DNA of 64,000 bases from Herpetosiphon geysericola (GCF_001306135.1 NZ_LGKP01000005.1:85240-149239); one strand, 5' to 3'; shown: positions 16,834 to 26,304, counted from the first letter of the stretch. Translations and numbers: made by a program. Notes: generated by a model not told the origin, from the sequence alone.

Positions 16834-19131
16834 TTATGGCTTAATCAATTCAGTTGCATCAAGATACAAGTCATCGGTACCAGCTGCGGTTTCGATATAC
16901 CACGTCACCCGTTGCAATGTACCAGTCCAGGTTGGGGTTATTTGGCCGCTCAATTGGGTCCATGCGCTATTCGATAGGGTGGTATTTGGCGAGAGTTGAA
17001 GCCATTGATTGCCTGTTGTGGTTTCAATTTGCAGCATAATTCGGGCTTGCGGTGTGCCACTTGCGCTGCGCACCCAAGCTTTGGTTTGATAGGTCACACC
17101 TGCTTGGAAACTAGCAAGGTTCAGTTCTTGGGCAGGGCCGTTCCATGCTGCAACCCGTTGGCTGAATTTCAGCGCATTTGCCCCTTGATAAACAGGGCTA
17201 TTGACAACCGTCAACGTACAGCATCCCCAGAAAGTGCTGCCTTGCTCCATCCCCGGGTTGCGCAACAGATTAGTTGGGCCAGGGGTTGGGCTTGGGCTTG
17301 CCGTCGGCGTGCGGGTCGGCGTTGCAGTTGGGGTACGCGTTGGCGTTACCGTCGGCGTGCGGGTCGGCGTTGCAGTTGGGGTAATCACAATTGGACTAAA
17401 TTCATAGGCCCCAAGGTCGGGAGCGCTGCCAGTGTAGGCGAGACCAACATTAATGCCTTTATCGACCGCAAAACTGCTGCTGCTGGCTAAAGCATAAAAT
17501 GGATAGGGCTTGGCGCCTGCCAAGGTGAGGCCTGCTAGTTGCTGCCAATTGTTGCTCAAGCTGACGCTGGTTACTGGCGGTCCATAATTGACAAAAAAGC
17601 CCCAATTTGTGCTTGCATAGCTGTTATTGCTCAAAATAAGGTTGCTACATGCAGCAGCCACAACACATTCAGTCGCAACAATTGTGTTTAATGTGCCAAT
17701 TTCATTGGTTTGGAAGATATTATTGCGAATCTCAATATTTTTTAAATAGATACCAGGTTTATCGCGGCGTTGGATATAAATTGGAATGCCAAATGAGCCA
17801 TAACCAGTGTTGTTATAAAATTTTACGCCATCGATATAGGATGCCTGCACATGGAGCATCCGATGATTGGTTGTTGTGCCTGATTCAAAAATATTTTGTG
17901 AAATCTGATTATTTTTGCGTTCAGGTCCGACATTTTCATCTGCACCCGACCACACAGCAATTCCAGCTTCACCAGGATTTTTAATATAATTATGCTGAAT
18001 CTTGGTATTGCTCATTGCCACTTCGATGGCCAAATTGCCATACCAATTGTATTCATTCTGCGGTTTACAAGCGACTCCCGGGGTACACCATTCAGTTAAA
18101 TTCAAGTTATTATCGTGAAAATCAAGCGTGGTTGCTGCTGGAAGTTGATTATTATCGTACCAACTAACAAACGATGTCCACGTATTAACTTGGACATTAT
18201 TAATTTCATTGCCTTCCAGTAAATTCCATAATTCGATACTAGCAGCCATGCCGCGCCATGTGCCACTGGTAATATTCGGATCAGAAATAATGCTGCCATG
18301 ATGAATGTGGGTATGCTTAAACCAACCACCTTTGGCAAATTTCAAGCCATAGGCATCGCTAGTTGGGCTATTAATCACAAAATCGTGAATCTCAGCGCCA
18401 TCAAGCCCGCCAATTTGTACTGCCCCACTCATCCAACTACCCATATGTTTGCCTGAATTGATCACCGAAAAGTGATGTAATTTCAGGTTTTGGACATAGG
18501 TTGTTGGCGGAATATGAGCATCTGCGCTATCATCGTCTGGATTGTAGCGAATGCTGCCATCAGCATTGATGTTAATTGCAGCAAAATCGACATCGCTAAT
18601 CTTCAGGTTGTAGAGTTCGAAATTATGCCGCCCTTGCATGTAAATGCCCACGTGTAAACTGCGATTGTTGCCATTAATGCTTAAATCGTGGATCGACTGG
18701 TTGCCATTTGCTGCTGGAGCAGAGATGAAATTCAACATACCTTCATCATAGGTCGCGCCATTGGGAGTCCACGTTGCGCCAGTCAAGATGGTTGTATCCA
18801 CGCCAGCACCTTGAATATTTACCCCAGTTGGAACATACAATTTATTGGGGACGAGGTGAGTGCCTGGACTAAGGTGAATCGTGTGGCCTTGATTTGGAGC
18901 GACTAGCGCAATCGCGGTCGCAAGCGTGCGCCAAGGTTGGCCACTACTACCATTGCCCGTTGTATCATTGCCAAGCGTTGCATCAACATAATAGGTTGTT
19001 GCCAACGCTGTTGCCTGCAAGCTCGTGCGCGAGGCTGCTACAGCCTTTGGCCTTGCCACCAGCAATCCGCTGCTCATCAATAATCCGACAACGACCAAAC
19101 CAACGACCAGCCGCCAATGTTGGGTTCTCAT
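16834..19131 (-). CDS. Secreted right-handed beta-helix protein with C-terminal carbohydrate-binding-like domain
   Basis: This exported protein has about 765 residues. A signal peptide (LVVGLVVVGLLMSSGLLVA) is followed by YYVDATLGNDTTGNGSSGQPWRTLATAIALV, the standard start of DUF1565/pectate-lyase-like beta-helices, then many short N-rich parallel-helix repeats up to about residue 590. A threonine-proline linker of TPTRTPTVTPT type leads to a 150-residue carbohydrate-binding module (CBM4/9-like: LLRNPGMEQGSTFWG ... YIETAAGTDDLYLDATEL). It is probably a polysaccharide-degrading or -binding enzyme; no catalytic residues can be assigned with confidence. The ATG at 19131 has better spacing to an upstream GAAGG than the ATG at 19140. 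Confidence 0.85.
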   Translation of the reverse strand: MRTQHWRLVVGLVVVGLLMSSGLLVARPKAVAASRTSLQATALATTYYVDATLGNDTTGNGSSGQPWRTLATAIALVAPNQGHTIHLSPGTHLVPNKLYVPTGVNIQGAGVDTTILTGATWTPNGATYDEGMLNFISAPAANGNQSIHDLSINGNNRSLHVGIYMQGRHNFELYNLKISDVDFAAININADGSIRYNPDDDSADAHIPPTTYVQNLKLHHFSVINSGKHMGSWMSGAVQIGGLDGAEIHDFVINSPTSDAYGLKFAKGGWFKHTHIHHGSIISDPNITSGTWRGMAASIELWNLLEGNEINNVQVNTWTSFVSWYDNNQLPAATTLDFHDNNLNLTEWCTPGVACKPQNEYNWYGNLAIEVAMSNTKIQHNYIKNPGEAGIAVWSGADENVGPERKNNQISQNIFESGTTTNHRMLHVQASYIDGVKFYNNTGYGSFGIPIYIQRRDKPGIYLKNIEIRNNIFQTNEIGTLNTIVATECVVAAACSNLILSNNSYASTNWGFFVNYGPPVTSVSLSNNWQQLAGLTLAGAKPYPFYALASSSSFAVDKGINVGLAYTGSAPDLGAYEFSPIVITPTATPTRTPTVTPTRTPTATPTRTPTASPSPTPGPTNLLRNPGMEQGSTFWGCCTLTVVNSPVYQGANALKFSQRVAAWNGPAQELNLASFQAGVTYQTKAWVRSASGTPQARIMLQIETTTGNQWLQLSPNTTLSNSAWTQLSGQITPTWTGTLQRVTWYIETAAGTDDLYLDATELIKP

Positions 19132-19407
19132 CCTTACCATCCTTCGACACCATCAATACACCACTAGCATGCATGGCTTCAAGCGGCGACGCGATTGGCT
19201 TGGGCGGCAAAAATGGTGGCAATGATCAATCGTTGAGACCGCTTTCAGCAAAGCAGCAAGTATGAGTATCGGCTTCTATGTGTAGAATACTCTACCACAA
19301 AAATGTTTAAATATTATTAAGATGGCTTAAAGCTCTGACTATCAGCTGAGCGCACAGATTTTGCAGACGGATCGGCAGTTTCCATGCTGTCGAGCCTCGT
19401 TTTCAGC

Positions 19408-20742
19408 TTACTTCGCAAGCCAGTGCATCTCGTTGCGCTGTGCTAAATTAGTAAATTGCTCGTGGCCTGCGCTGCGCAAATGCCCATCGAGAAACATTCG
19501 CACATAACTATCTACAAGCGCTAAACCTTGGCGTGGCTCAAAGCCATCAGGCGCCAACAAGGGCGATAACAGCTGAGCAAAGGTAAACGACAAATGCGAG
19601 CTGTTGGGCAATTCTAGCCAAACTGCCTGATTCTGGGCATTGCTGATTAAGTGGTTCCAGTTTGTGACCGCAGTGACTAAATTGCTGCTTTCCTGTGACG
19701 TGATCAGCAGTAAGGGCTTGGTTGCAGCACGCTCAACGCTTTTGCCATATAGCCCGCCATCAAGATTGATCACAACCTTGCAGCGAGCATCAACCTCGCA
19801 GGTTTCCAAGGCAGTTGCGCCACCAAACGAATGGCCAAAGATACCAATGTGGCTGAGATCAAGCTGGCCAGCCAATAAGCTATCGTTTGCATTCCAACGT
19901 TCAAGCGTATCCAAAACGAAGCGCTGATCGGCAATCCAGACTGGTAACACGTGCTGATTGATCTGCTCGGTCGTCACTTCCTGGGCTGGATCGATGCCAA
20001 AATGGGCGAAATTTGAAAAGCGCACTTCGCCATCAGGAAACACGGTTACTGCTGCTGCATCAGTGTGATCGATGGCAACCACCAGATAGCCCCAACTTGC
20101 CAGTTCCTGAAATGTCGAGCTATTTTGGGCGCGTAAGCCAACCATACCCGGCGAAAACACCAGCACTGGCAATGGACCAGCGGTTGATAGCATAGGCACA
20201 CCCTCGCTGGCAGCAAGCGTGATATAGCGTAAATGTTGAAACACGAATGCAGGAATTCCGGTCATATCTCCTAGCCCGGCAGCAATCTGATCAGGGTATT
20301 TAGTTAATGAGGCAGGTTCGCCAGCATAGGCCGCAGGATACCAAACCGAAACCATGAGACGGCGTTGTCTGCTTGAATCAACCACTACACGATCGACAAT
20401 ACCAACTGCATACAGTCCTGTCGGCGTAGGCAAGCTTGGCACTGGCAGCAACCAGCTTGCACCAATAATGCTCAAAACAAGCCCCACAAAGCTGATGCCA
20501 CTGATGATCCGCAAGCGACGCTCACTAGACGCCAGTAATTGATTCAGCAATACCAAGCTTGCCAGTCCATACAACGGCAGTAGTTGAATCCGCCAACCCT
20601 CGAGCAGAATCTGGATCAAACTTACAACCGCTGGCAGCAGTGCTGTACTCAAGCGCCAGCGTGCGCGCGTGGGTTGCGGCATAAACGGCAAAAACAACGC
20701 TGGCAAAAAGGCTAAACATGCTATCCATTCTAAAAAGCGCAT
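19408..20742 (-). CDS. Alpha/beta hydrolase, PAF-acetylhydrolase-like, membrane-anchored
   Basis: About 444 residues. The N-terminal third has three to four membrane spans (FLEWIACLAFLPALFLPF, LLPLYGLASLVLLNQLL, ISGISFVGLVLSIIGASWLL), followed by an alpha/beta hydrolase domain with the nucleophile elbow IFGHSFGGATAL and a preceding oxyanion-side motif PVLVFSPGMVG, typical of the platelet-activating-factor acetylhydrolase-like group. It should hydrolyse an ester such as a short-chain lipid. The start at 20742 has AAAGGA upstream; the 71 residues read from an earlier codon look non-coding. A TTCTG-N5-CAGAA palindrome lies 127 bp upstream. Confidence 0.85.
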   Translation of the reverse strand: MRFLEWIACLAFLPALFLPFMPQPTRARWRLSTALLPAVVSLIQILLEGWRIQLLPLYGLASLVLLNQLLASSERRLRIISGISFVGLVLSIIGASWLLPVPSLPTPTGLYAVGIVDRVVVDSSRQRRLMVSVWYPAAYAGEPASLTKYPDQIAAGLGDMTGIPAFVFQHLRYITLAASEGVPMLSTAGPLPVLVFSPGMVGLRAQNSSTFQELASWGYLVVAIDHTDAAAVTVFPDGEVRFSNFAHFGIDPAQEVTTEQINQHVLPVWIADQRFVLDTLERWNANDSLLAGQLDLSHIGIFGHSFGGATALETCEVDARCKVVINLDGGLYGKSVERAATKPLLLITSQESSNLVTAVTNWNHLISNAQNQAVWLELPNSSHLSFTFAQLLSPLLAPDGFEPRQGLALVDSYVRMFLDGHLRSAGHEQFTNLAQRNEMHWLAK

Positions 20743-20868
20743 TGTGGATTCCTTTGCACATACAAGCAACGATGTGCATGCAGGATAGCTGTTTGGCATC
20801 GCAAACGAATATCGAAATGGTTGCAAGCTATTGCCCAAAAATAAACATTTGTTAATTACCAAGATGAA

Positions 20869-20888
20869 GATTATTCTGTAATACAGAA
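20869..20888. promoter_or_regulatory. TTCTG-N5-CAGAA palindrome, site 3
   Basis: GATTA-TTCTG-TAATA-CAGAA (palindrome core ATTCTGTAATACAGAAT) sits between the hydrolase and the divergent small gene at 20980, in a place where an operator could act on either. Confidence 0.5.
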
Positions 20889-20979
20889 TGGTGAATAAAT
20901 TATTTTCTATGCTTCGGTCTAATTCTTGCTCATTCTTAACCTTAGAAATAGTCAATCAACTAGTTAAAAGGAGCAAATT

Positions 20980-21309
20980 ATGAGTTCGGATACGCATATT
21001 GCTGAGGTTTATAACGGCGTCGTTGTGCAGCTGGAAACGCTATTACGCTCACGCTTTGCTGACATCACATGGAATCTTGGGCGCTATAGTGAGCTTAATG
21101 CCCAAGATAAAGTTGAACATTTGTCCAACGGCAACCAACGCATAACTGGCATTATTCTGACTGGAACGGCCAATGATGGCAAACACCAAAGCAGCTTCAT
21201 TCCAATCGAATTTACGCCAGAAGGCTATCCCACAATTGATAACCTTGATCAAACCGTGATTGCGCTAGCCGAACAATTACGCATGCCACTTTTAGAACCA
21301 GCAAGCTAG
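20980..21309 (+). CDS. Hypothetical small protein, 109 aa
   Basis: I do not recognise this protein. It is 109 residues, soluble, acidic to neutral, with a strong AAAGGAG site 7 bases before the ATG and a plausible alpha/beta pattern (HIAEVYNGVVVQLETLLRSRFADITWNLGRYSEL). It is divergent from the hydrolase gene, with a palindromic motif between them. Confidence 0.65.
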   Translation: MSSDTHIAEVYNGVVVQLETLLRSRFADITWNLGRYSELNAQDKVEHLSNGNQRITGIILTGTANDGKHQSSFIPIEFTPEGYPTIDNLDQTVIALAEQLRMPLLEPAS

Positions 21310-21372
21310 TTTTTATAGCTGATATTGACATAAAGTTACGTAAATTTAATGCTATCGATCTGTTTAGGAATA

Positions 21373-21945
21373 CTACTGTTTGGCAAAGGCTGCTGCGATC
21401 GACGCAAACTCAGGGTCGGTTGCCAGCCATGCCTCGAGTGTGCTGGCTTCGGCGCCTGGGGGAAAGACCGGAAACGTGCGTTGGAAGCGTGTGATCTCTG
21501 TTTGCGCGCCAGCAGCTCGAATGCGCATTACATATCCGCGACCAGCGATCGAATAACGCTTGCCATTCATCTCTACCCATGCAAATTGTCTACTGCGATC
21601 CGATTCCTCCCAAATCGTCGATGTCACGAGCGTGCCATCTGCAAACCGCAACTGGCACTGATAAACTTTCTGCTGATCGATAATTGGTCTCGCACAGGTT
21701 TCCTGCATCGTGGGGCCATCTGCGACGATAATCAGCTGTAATCCTTTGTCCCACGTATAAAGCCGATAGGCCGCCGTCGGAACAGTGCGGGTAGCACGAA
21801 TATCAGGCATTGTCATTAAAGCAATCGTCTTATTATCGTATTGGAATGCAAAGACAAAAAGCATGCCAATGAGGCAAAAACCGCTCAGCCGCTTAAGCGT
21901 ATCGACGATAGCATTTGGCGATTTGGGTGATGGCGAGGTATTCAT
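21373..21945 (-). CDS. Hypothetical membrane-anchored protein, 190 aa
   Basis: The product has one N-terminal hydrophobic segment (LSGFCLIGMLFVFAFQYDNK, residues about 20-36) and then a 150-residue extracytoplasmic domain with two cysteines (MQETCARP, VYQCQLRF) that could form a disulfide. No family was recognised. GGAG is placed correctly before the ATG. It is monocistronic as far as can be seen and convergent with the 109-aa gene. Confidence 0.65.
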   Translation of the reverse strand: MNTSPSPKSPNAIVDTLKRLSGFCLIGMLFVFAFQYDNKTIALMTMPDIRATRTVPTAAYRLYTWDKGLQLIIVADGPTMQETCARPIIDQQKVYQCQLRFADGTLVTSTIWEESDRSRQFAWVEMNGKRYSIAGRGYVMRIRAAGAQTEITRFQRTFPVFPPGAEASTLEAWLATDPEFASIAAAFAKQ

Positions 21946-22132
21946 TATCTAACTCCAGCCTATTTGTTCAAGCAATTGATCATTAGCGATTTGGATTGCC
22001 TAGATTCAACAGTGGCAGTCTGCGCTGGTCCATCGTCACTTCGTGCAGATCATTATTTTCAATTCCTCCTGCAACCACTGGCATTGATCAATGATCTTCC
22101 CACCATCGGCATTAATCAACATTTTGCCCCAA

Positions 22133-22226
22133 CTGTTGTCTAAGCGACAAACCAGCAGATTTGGTGGTTGACGAGCAGTTCAGCCATCTATCATACTATT
22201 GGCAACATCTGTTGTCTAAGCAACAG
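22133..22226. promoter_or_regulatory. Pair of CTGTTG...CAACAG sites; gap 21946-22430
   Basis: CTGTTGTCTAAGCAACAG (22209-22226) is an inverted repeat with 6-bp arms; CTGTTGTCTAAGCGACAA (22133-22150) is a near copy 76 bp upstream, about seven helical turns. They lie in a 485-bp gap with no gene, 205 bp and more ahead of the SDR gene. They may be operators; nothing else was seen in the gap. Confidence 0.35.
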
Positions 22227-22430
22227 TTATGGCTTATTCTTACTGGTTGCCTATCGATCGCCCATTGCATTGTGCACATGCTGCTGGGAGCGATGTTATT
22301 GCTTGCCAAGGTGCTCGTTTTAGGATGAGCGCATGCAGGCCAGCCCTCCATAGCGAATAACCTAGGTCGATTTTCTCATCGTGCTGCTCTAGGAGTGTGC
22401 CGATATCTGCAATAATGGAGAACACATTTT

Positions 22431-23087
22431 ATGCCTACACTCGCAATTGTCGGCGCCGGGCCAGGGATGGGTCGCGCGATCGCACAGACATTTGGGCGCA
22501 ACGGGTTTCAAGTAGCCCTAGTCGCGCGCAATCAAGCCAAACTTACGGAGCTTGTTGCACAGCTTGAGCAAGAGGGCATTACGGCAGCGGGTTTTACTGC
22601 CGATGTATCTGAGCGCTCATCGCTCGTCGCCGCCTTTGCTGCAATTAAAGCACGCTTCGGCCCGGTGGATGTCCTCGAATTCTCGCCTGCTAATGCGGCG
22701 CTTCCCTCAGCTACGCCAACCGAGGTCAGTATCGCCAACCTTCAGCCGCAGATCGACTTCTACATCTATGGTGCGATCACTGCGGTCGAACAGGTATTGC
22801 CCGATATGCTGGCGCGCGGCAGTGGCACGTTGCTGTTCACAACAGGTGGCTCCTCGATTAGCCCATCGCCAATGTTTGCAAACATTGGGATTGCCAGCGC
22901 AGGGCTGCGCAATTGGGTTTACAGCCTGCATGCGGTGCTGGCGGAGCACGGAATTCAGGCTGCGCATATCGCAATTAGCGCTTGGATCGGACAACAGCCA
23001 GGGGCAGCACCGGAAAACATTGCGCCGCTGTATTGGGAACTTTACAGTCAGCGTGACCAGATCGAGCGCCACTTTTTGCCAGGGTGA
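22431..23087 (+). CDS. Atypical short-chain dehydrogenase/reductase without YxxxK
   Basis: This 218-residue protein has a Rossmann fold: IVGAGPGMGRAIAQTF near residues 5-20 is the NAD(P)-binding glycine motif, FTADVS holds the adenine-ring Asp and TTGGSSISPSP the active-site Ser strand. Where the catalytic YxxxK should follow, the sequence reads MFANIGIASAGLRNW, so both Tyr and Lys are missing. It may be a non-catalytic or mechanistically different SDR. GGAGA lies 10 bases ahead of the ATG. A hairpin terminator follows. A second, canonical SDR lies 1.1 kb downstream. Confidence 0.85.
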   Translation: MPTLAIVGAGPGMGRAIAQTFGRNGFQVALVARNQAKLTELVAQLEQEGITAAGFTADVSERSSLVAAFAAIKARFGPVDVLEFSPANAALPSATPTEVSIANLQPQIDFYIYGAITAVEQVLPDMLARGSGTLLFTTGGSSISPSPMFANIGIASAGLRNWVYSLHAVLAEHGIQAAHIAISAWIGQQPGAAPENIAPLYWELYSQRDQIERHFLPG

Positions 23088-23151
23088 GCCATGAGTATCG
23101 ATGTCCGATTTTAGAACTCATACTGCGACCGAGCGTGGATATGCTTCTGAA

Positions 23152-23183
23152 ATTGACGCCAGAATTAGCGTTCTGGCGTCAAT
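23152..23183. terminator. Bidirectional terminator
   Basis: A perfect 13-bp stem (ATTGACGCCAGAA, 23152-23164, with 23171-23183) and 6-nt loop lie between the convergent SDR and AraC genes. Confidence 0.8.
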
Positions 23184-23198
23184 CAATTATCACCATCA

Positions 23199-24107
23199 TC
23201 ATGCTTGGAGCAGCGCTTGCTCCCGCGCATACTGGGTTGGCGGCACCCCAACGTGCCGTGTAAAGGCAACACTGAAGGTGCTCGCGGAGCTGTAGCCAAC
23301 CTGCTCGGCGACGTCGGCAACACTCACGCTCTTGTCGCGCAGGATATTTTTCGCCAGCGCTATCCGCCAGCTGAGCAGGTATTCCATTGGCGTTACGCCG
23401 ACTGCCTGCCGGAAGCGCTCAAAGAAGGTCGAACGCCCAAGCGCAGCCTCGTTGGCCAACTCGGCCACCGTCCACGCCCTAGTCGGCTGCTCGTGCATTC
23501 GGCGTAGAGCAATCGCCAGCCGCTCATCGGCCAACCCACGCAGCAGGCTTGGTGATGCTGCGGTTCCTGCTGCCGAGCGCAACGCTTCAATAAGCAGCAC
23601 TTCAAGCAGGCGGGCAAGAATAACCTCACGCGCAGCTCGCTGCTCGCGCGCTTCTTCTTGGACAAGCTCCATAAGGATAGCGAGTCGGCGCTCGTGGCGA
23701 ACGTGCACAAGTTGCGGGAGCAGCGAGACAAGCAGGCGGGCATCTGGGGAATCGAAGACACAGTAGCCCACCACCATGCGCACATCAGGCGGGCCGCTTG
23801 CCACACCATGACGGATTTCACCATTGGGGAACACAACGTGGTTGCTGGCGTGTTCCTGTGGTGCTGCTACAACACTCGACACAGTGAAGTCGAAGGCTGA
23901 TGGGATCAGCACGAAATCACCCTGTTCGAGGAGCAGCGGCGCGCAGCCATCGACGGTAAGCCGAATCGTCCCTGCAAGGATTGCGCAGTAAAAGGGCCTG
24001 CCAACCTCCGTCCGTCGCACAATCCACGAGCCTGCGCCACTCACTAGCTTTGAGAATGGGGCACTCGGCTGAAGCAGCGTGACAACCTCTGCCAGCGGGT
24101 CAATCAT
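23199..24107 (-). CDS. AraC-family transcriptional regulator
   Basis: This 302-residue regulator has an N-terminal cupin (AraC-binding, cupin_6 type: GRPFYCAILAGTIRLTVDG, LEQGDFVLIPSAFDFTV) that senses a small molecule and a C-terminal double helix-turn-helix (WTVAELANEAALGRSTFFERF, VADVAEQVGYSSASTFSVAF). AGGAG precedes the ATG. It is divergent from the SDR at 24205, with 97 bp between the two starts, the usual arrangement for an AraC regulator and its target. Confidence 0.93.
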   Translation of the reverse strand: MIDPLAEVVTLLQPSAPFSKLVSGAGSWIVRRTEVGRPFYCAILAGTIRLTVDGCAPLLLEQGDFVLIPSAFDFTVSSVVAAPQEHASNHVVFPNGEIRHGVASGPPDVRMVVGYCVFDSPDARLLVSLLPQLVHVRHERRLAILMELVQEEAREQRAAREVILARLLEVLLIEALRSAAGTAASPSLLRGLADERLAIALRRMHEQPTRAWTVAELANEAALGRSTFFERFRQAVGVTPMEYLLSWRIALAKNILRDKSVSVADVAEQVGYSSASTFSVAFTRHVGVPPTQYAREQALLQA

Positions 24108-24204
24108 TTTTGGACTCCTACAAATGAAACGTGGACGTTCTAGTGTAGCACGTCCAGGTAGTGCTGGCTATACTTACAGCATCATCTTTCAACGAGGAGC
24201 CACC

Positions 24205-24963
24205 ATGAACACGATCTTAATCACAGGATGCTCGACCGGATTCGGCCTCGAAACGGCACGTACCTTTCTCGAACGCGGCTGGAAGGTCATTGCCACGATG
24301 CGAACACCAAATGCCGACGTGTTGCCACCGTCCGAGCATCTGCGCGTCCTCGCGCTTGATGTCACCGATCCAGCGAGCATTCGCGCCGCAGTGCAAGCCG
24401 TCGGACCAATCGATGTGCTGGTCAACAACGCTGGTGTTGGTCTGCTCGGCATTGTCGAGGGTACTCCGATCGAGACAATCCGCGCCACGTTTGAGACCAA
24501 CACGTTCGGCGCGATGGCCGTGACCCAGGCCTTCCTGCCGCAGTTCCGTCAGCAGCAGAGCGGAGTTATTGTAAACGTCTCTTCCAGCACGACGCTCAAG
24601 CCGCTTCCAATGCTCGCGGTATACACCGCAAGCAAGGCGGCGCTCAACGCGTTCAGCGATTCGCTCGCCTTGGAGCTTGAACCATTCGGCGTGCGGGTAC
24701 GGTTGGTACTGCCCGGGAGTTCGCCGGAAACCGCATTTGGCCAGAATGCACAGACCGCTATGCGAACGCAGGGTCTTAGTGTTCCCGAAGCCTACGCCGA
24801 ATTTGCGCAGGGCGTTACTGAGGCCATGGCTGCCCGCCGTGCGCAACCGCGCACCCGATCGCTCGATGTGGCCGAAGCCATCTGGCAGGCAGTCACCGAT
24901 GCTGCAAGTCCAATGCATCTGCCTGCTGGCGCAGATGCTGTTATGCTCTCAACCGCGAACTAG
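24205..24963 (+). CDS. Short-chain dehydrogenase/reductase
   Basis: This 252-residue NAD(P)-dependent SDR of the classical group has TGCSTGFGLETAR (residues 7-19), VNNAGVGLLG, the catalytic Ser in VNVSSSTTLK and YTASKAAL with Tyr and Lys. The start with GAGGA upstream was chosen at 24205; the longer reading overlaps the AraC start region. The substrate is unknown. It is probably controlled by the divergent AraC regulator. GC content here is higher than in neighbouring small genes. Confidence 0.93.
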   Translation: MNTILITGCSTGFGLETARTFLERGWKVIATMRTPNADVLPPSEHLRVLALDVTDPASIRAAVQAVGPIDVLVNNAGVGLLGIVEGTPIETIRATFETNTFGAMAVTQAFLPQFRQQQSGVIVNVSSSTTLKPLPMLAVYTASKAALNAFSDSLALELEPFGVRVRLVLPGSSPETAFGQNAQTAMRTQGLSVPEAYAEFAQGVTEAMAARRAQPRTRSLDVAEAIWQAVTDAASPMHLPAGADAVMLSTAN

Positions 24964-24997
24964 CAGGATGACGCCAATTCACGACCGTCCTTATCCG

Positions 24998-25033
24998 AGA
25001 CGATCCGCGTTTGTGCACAAGCGCGGATCGTCT
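24998..25033. terminator. Bidirectional terminator
   Basis: AGACGATCCGCG (24998-25009) pairs with CGCGGATCGTCT (25022-25033); it lies between the convergent SDR and lipoprotein genes. Confidence 0.75.
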
Positions 25034-25040
25034 TATCCAT

Positions 25041-25595
25041 TTAATCTTGGGGCCAATTCTTTACTGAAAACGGGCCAGATATTTCGCGGGTCATGCTCAC
25101 CGTAGAACCAGCAGCATCGTCCGTAACGGTAATCGTCATCCCAAATGCAGGGCCACAGACTCCATTTGCCGTGTAGCTATAGGTGCTTGTTGTTGCACTA
25201 AATTGCTCTTCCTGCCACGCAGCAGCAAGGGCTTGTTCGCGATACCAAGCCAAAATCGTGGCTGCTGTTGCAGAACTGCTAAACGTCGTATGCCGGATAG
25301 CAGCGAGATCAGTGGGAGTCTCGGTCTGAAGAAGATCAGAATAGTCAGGATACAGGAGCCGCTGGGGATAGACAGGATGATCTAATGTTTCGCAACCACG
25401 ATATTCATACCACTCCTCCTCAGTGGGCGTTGGTTGCGCCAGCGTAGCTTGAACTGACGTTGCCGACGGTAGCAGCTTGGCCTGCATTATCGTTGCGGTG
25501 GCTAGCACAGACTCTTGGGGAATGCTAGATTGTGGTGCAGAATCACATCCCTGAAGCAGTACAACTGCCAGCAAAAGCACAAACACATAGTTCAT
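25041..25595 (-). CDS. Putative lipoprotein, 184 aa
   Basis: This exported lipoprotein starts MNYVFVLLLAVVLLQGC with a clear lipobox (LLQGC, Cys at 17), then a Ser/Thr/Pro/Gln-rich spacer and a 110-residue domain with cysteines at YRGCETLDHP and ANGVCGPAF. The domain contains TAATILAWYREQALAAAWQEEQ and TITVTDDAAGSTVSM, a pattern found in small surface domains of Chloroflexota, but I cannot name the family. AAGGAGGG precedes the ATG. Confidence 0.75.
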   Translation of the reverse strand: MNYVFVLLLAVVLLQGCDSAPQSSIPQESVLATATIMQAKLLPSATSVQATLAQPTPTEEEWYEYRGCETLDHPVYPQRLLYPDYSDLLQTETPTDLAAIRHTTFSSSATAATILAWYREQALAAAWQEEQFSATTSTYSYTANGVCGPAFGMTITVTDDAAGSTVSMTREISGPFSVKNWPQD

Positions 25596-25802
25596 CGAAA
25601 CCCTCCTTAATCTACCATCGAGAACGCAGTTGCTTGTAGTACGTAAAACATCCGAGATTGTTCACTTGTTCCTACGAAAAAACGATTCCATGAGCATTTG
25701 CTACGCTGAATGCTATAATCGGTCATTGAAGCAAGATCCATTGAGAATGAGGATTTTTTGCAAGCATAACAACCATTGTAGTTTATATTGATGGAGATTA
25801 TG

Positions 25803-26192
25803 ATGAGTTTTAGCGAAACGCATGACATTATTCCAAAACTGCACGCTATTCTTGCTGCTGTCCCCGACGTTGCTGATGAACATCATCTTGGGCGGCCATT
25901 TTTGACCGCCTATCAAATTGCAATTGCCTTTGCCCAGCGCCATCCTGATGATGTGACAAACTTAGGCCATCCTATCGGTGGCCAAGGTAGTGGTAGCCGC
26001 TATAGCCTTTCAACCTATGTTGCCCGGCTTTTGTCGGGCTATGTAAAAGCCAATCCAAACGGGCCAATCGAAGGCGCGTTTATCTCAAACTGGCATCTTA
26101 ACGAGCTAACGTTTAACTATAATGAGCAGCTTATTCGCTCATCGTTAACCGAATCGTCGTTTCCGCTCTCGATGTTTCGGCTAAAATCATAG
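25803..26192 (+). CDS. Hypothetical protein, 130 aa
   Basis: The function is not recognised. The soluble 130-residue protein has a helical start (SETHDIIPKLHAILAAVPDV) and ends MFRLKS. I chose the third of several close start codons (25803), which places GGAG 6 bases upstream. It is followed by a strong terminator and is apparently monocistronic. It lies just before the control region of the five-gene operon, without obvious link to it. Confidence 0.65.
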   Translation: MSFSETHDIIPKLHAILAAVPDVADEHHLGRPFLTAYQIAIAFAQRHPDDVTNLGHPIGGQGSGSRYSLSTYVARLLSGYVKANPNGPIEGAFISNWHLNELTFNYNEQLIRSSLTESSFPLSMFRLKS

Positions 26193-26233
26193 CCCTAGGG
26201 TGGTGCTCAATAGTTTTGCATTCTTCAGCGCAT

Positions 26234-26259
26234 AAAACCGCAGCCTTGCTGCGGTTTTT
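26234..26259 (+). terminator. Intrinsic terminator
   Basis: AAAACCGCAGC, loop CTT, GCTGCGGTTTTT; isolates the following operon from upstream transcription. Confidence 0.9.
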
Positions 26260-26304
26260 GTGTACCAGCCAACCCTTGCTAGCTTTAATCAACCTCGCCC
26301 ACGC

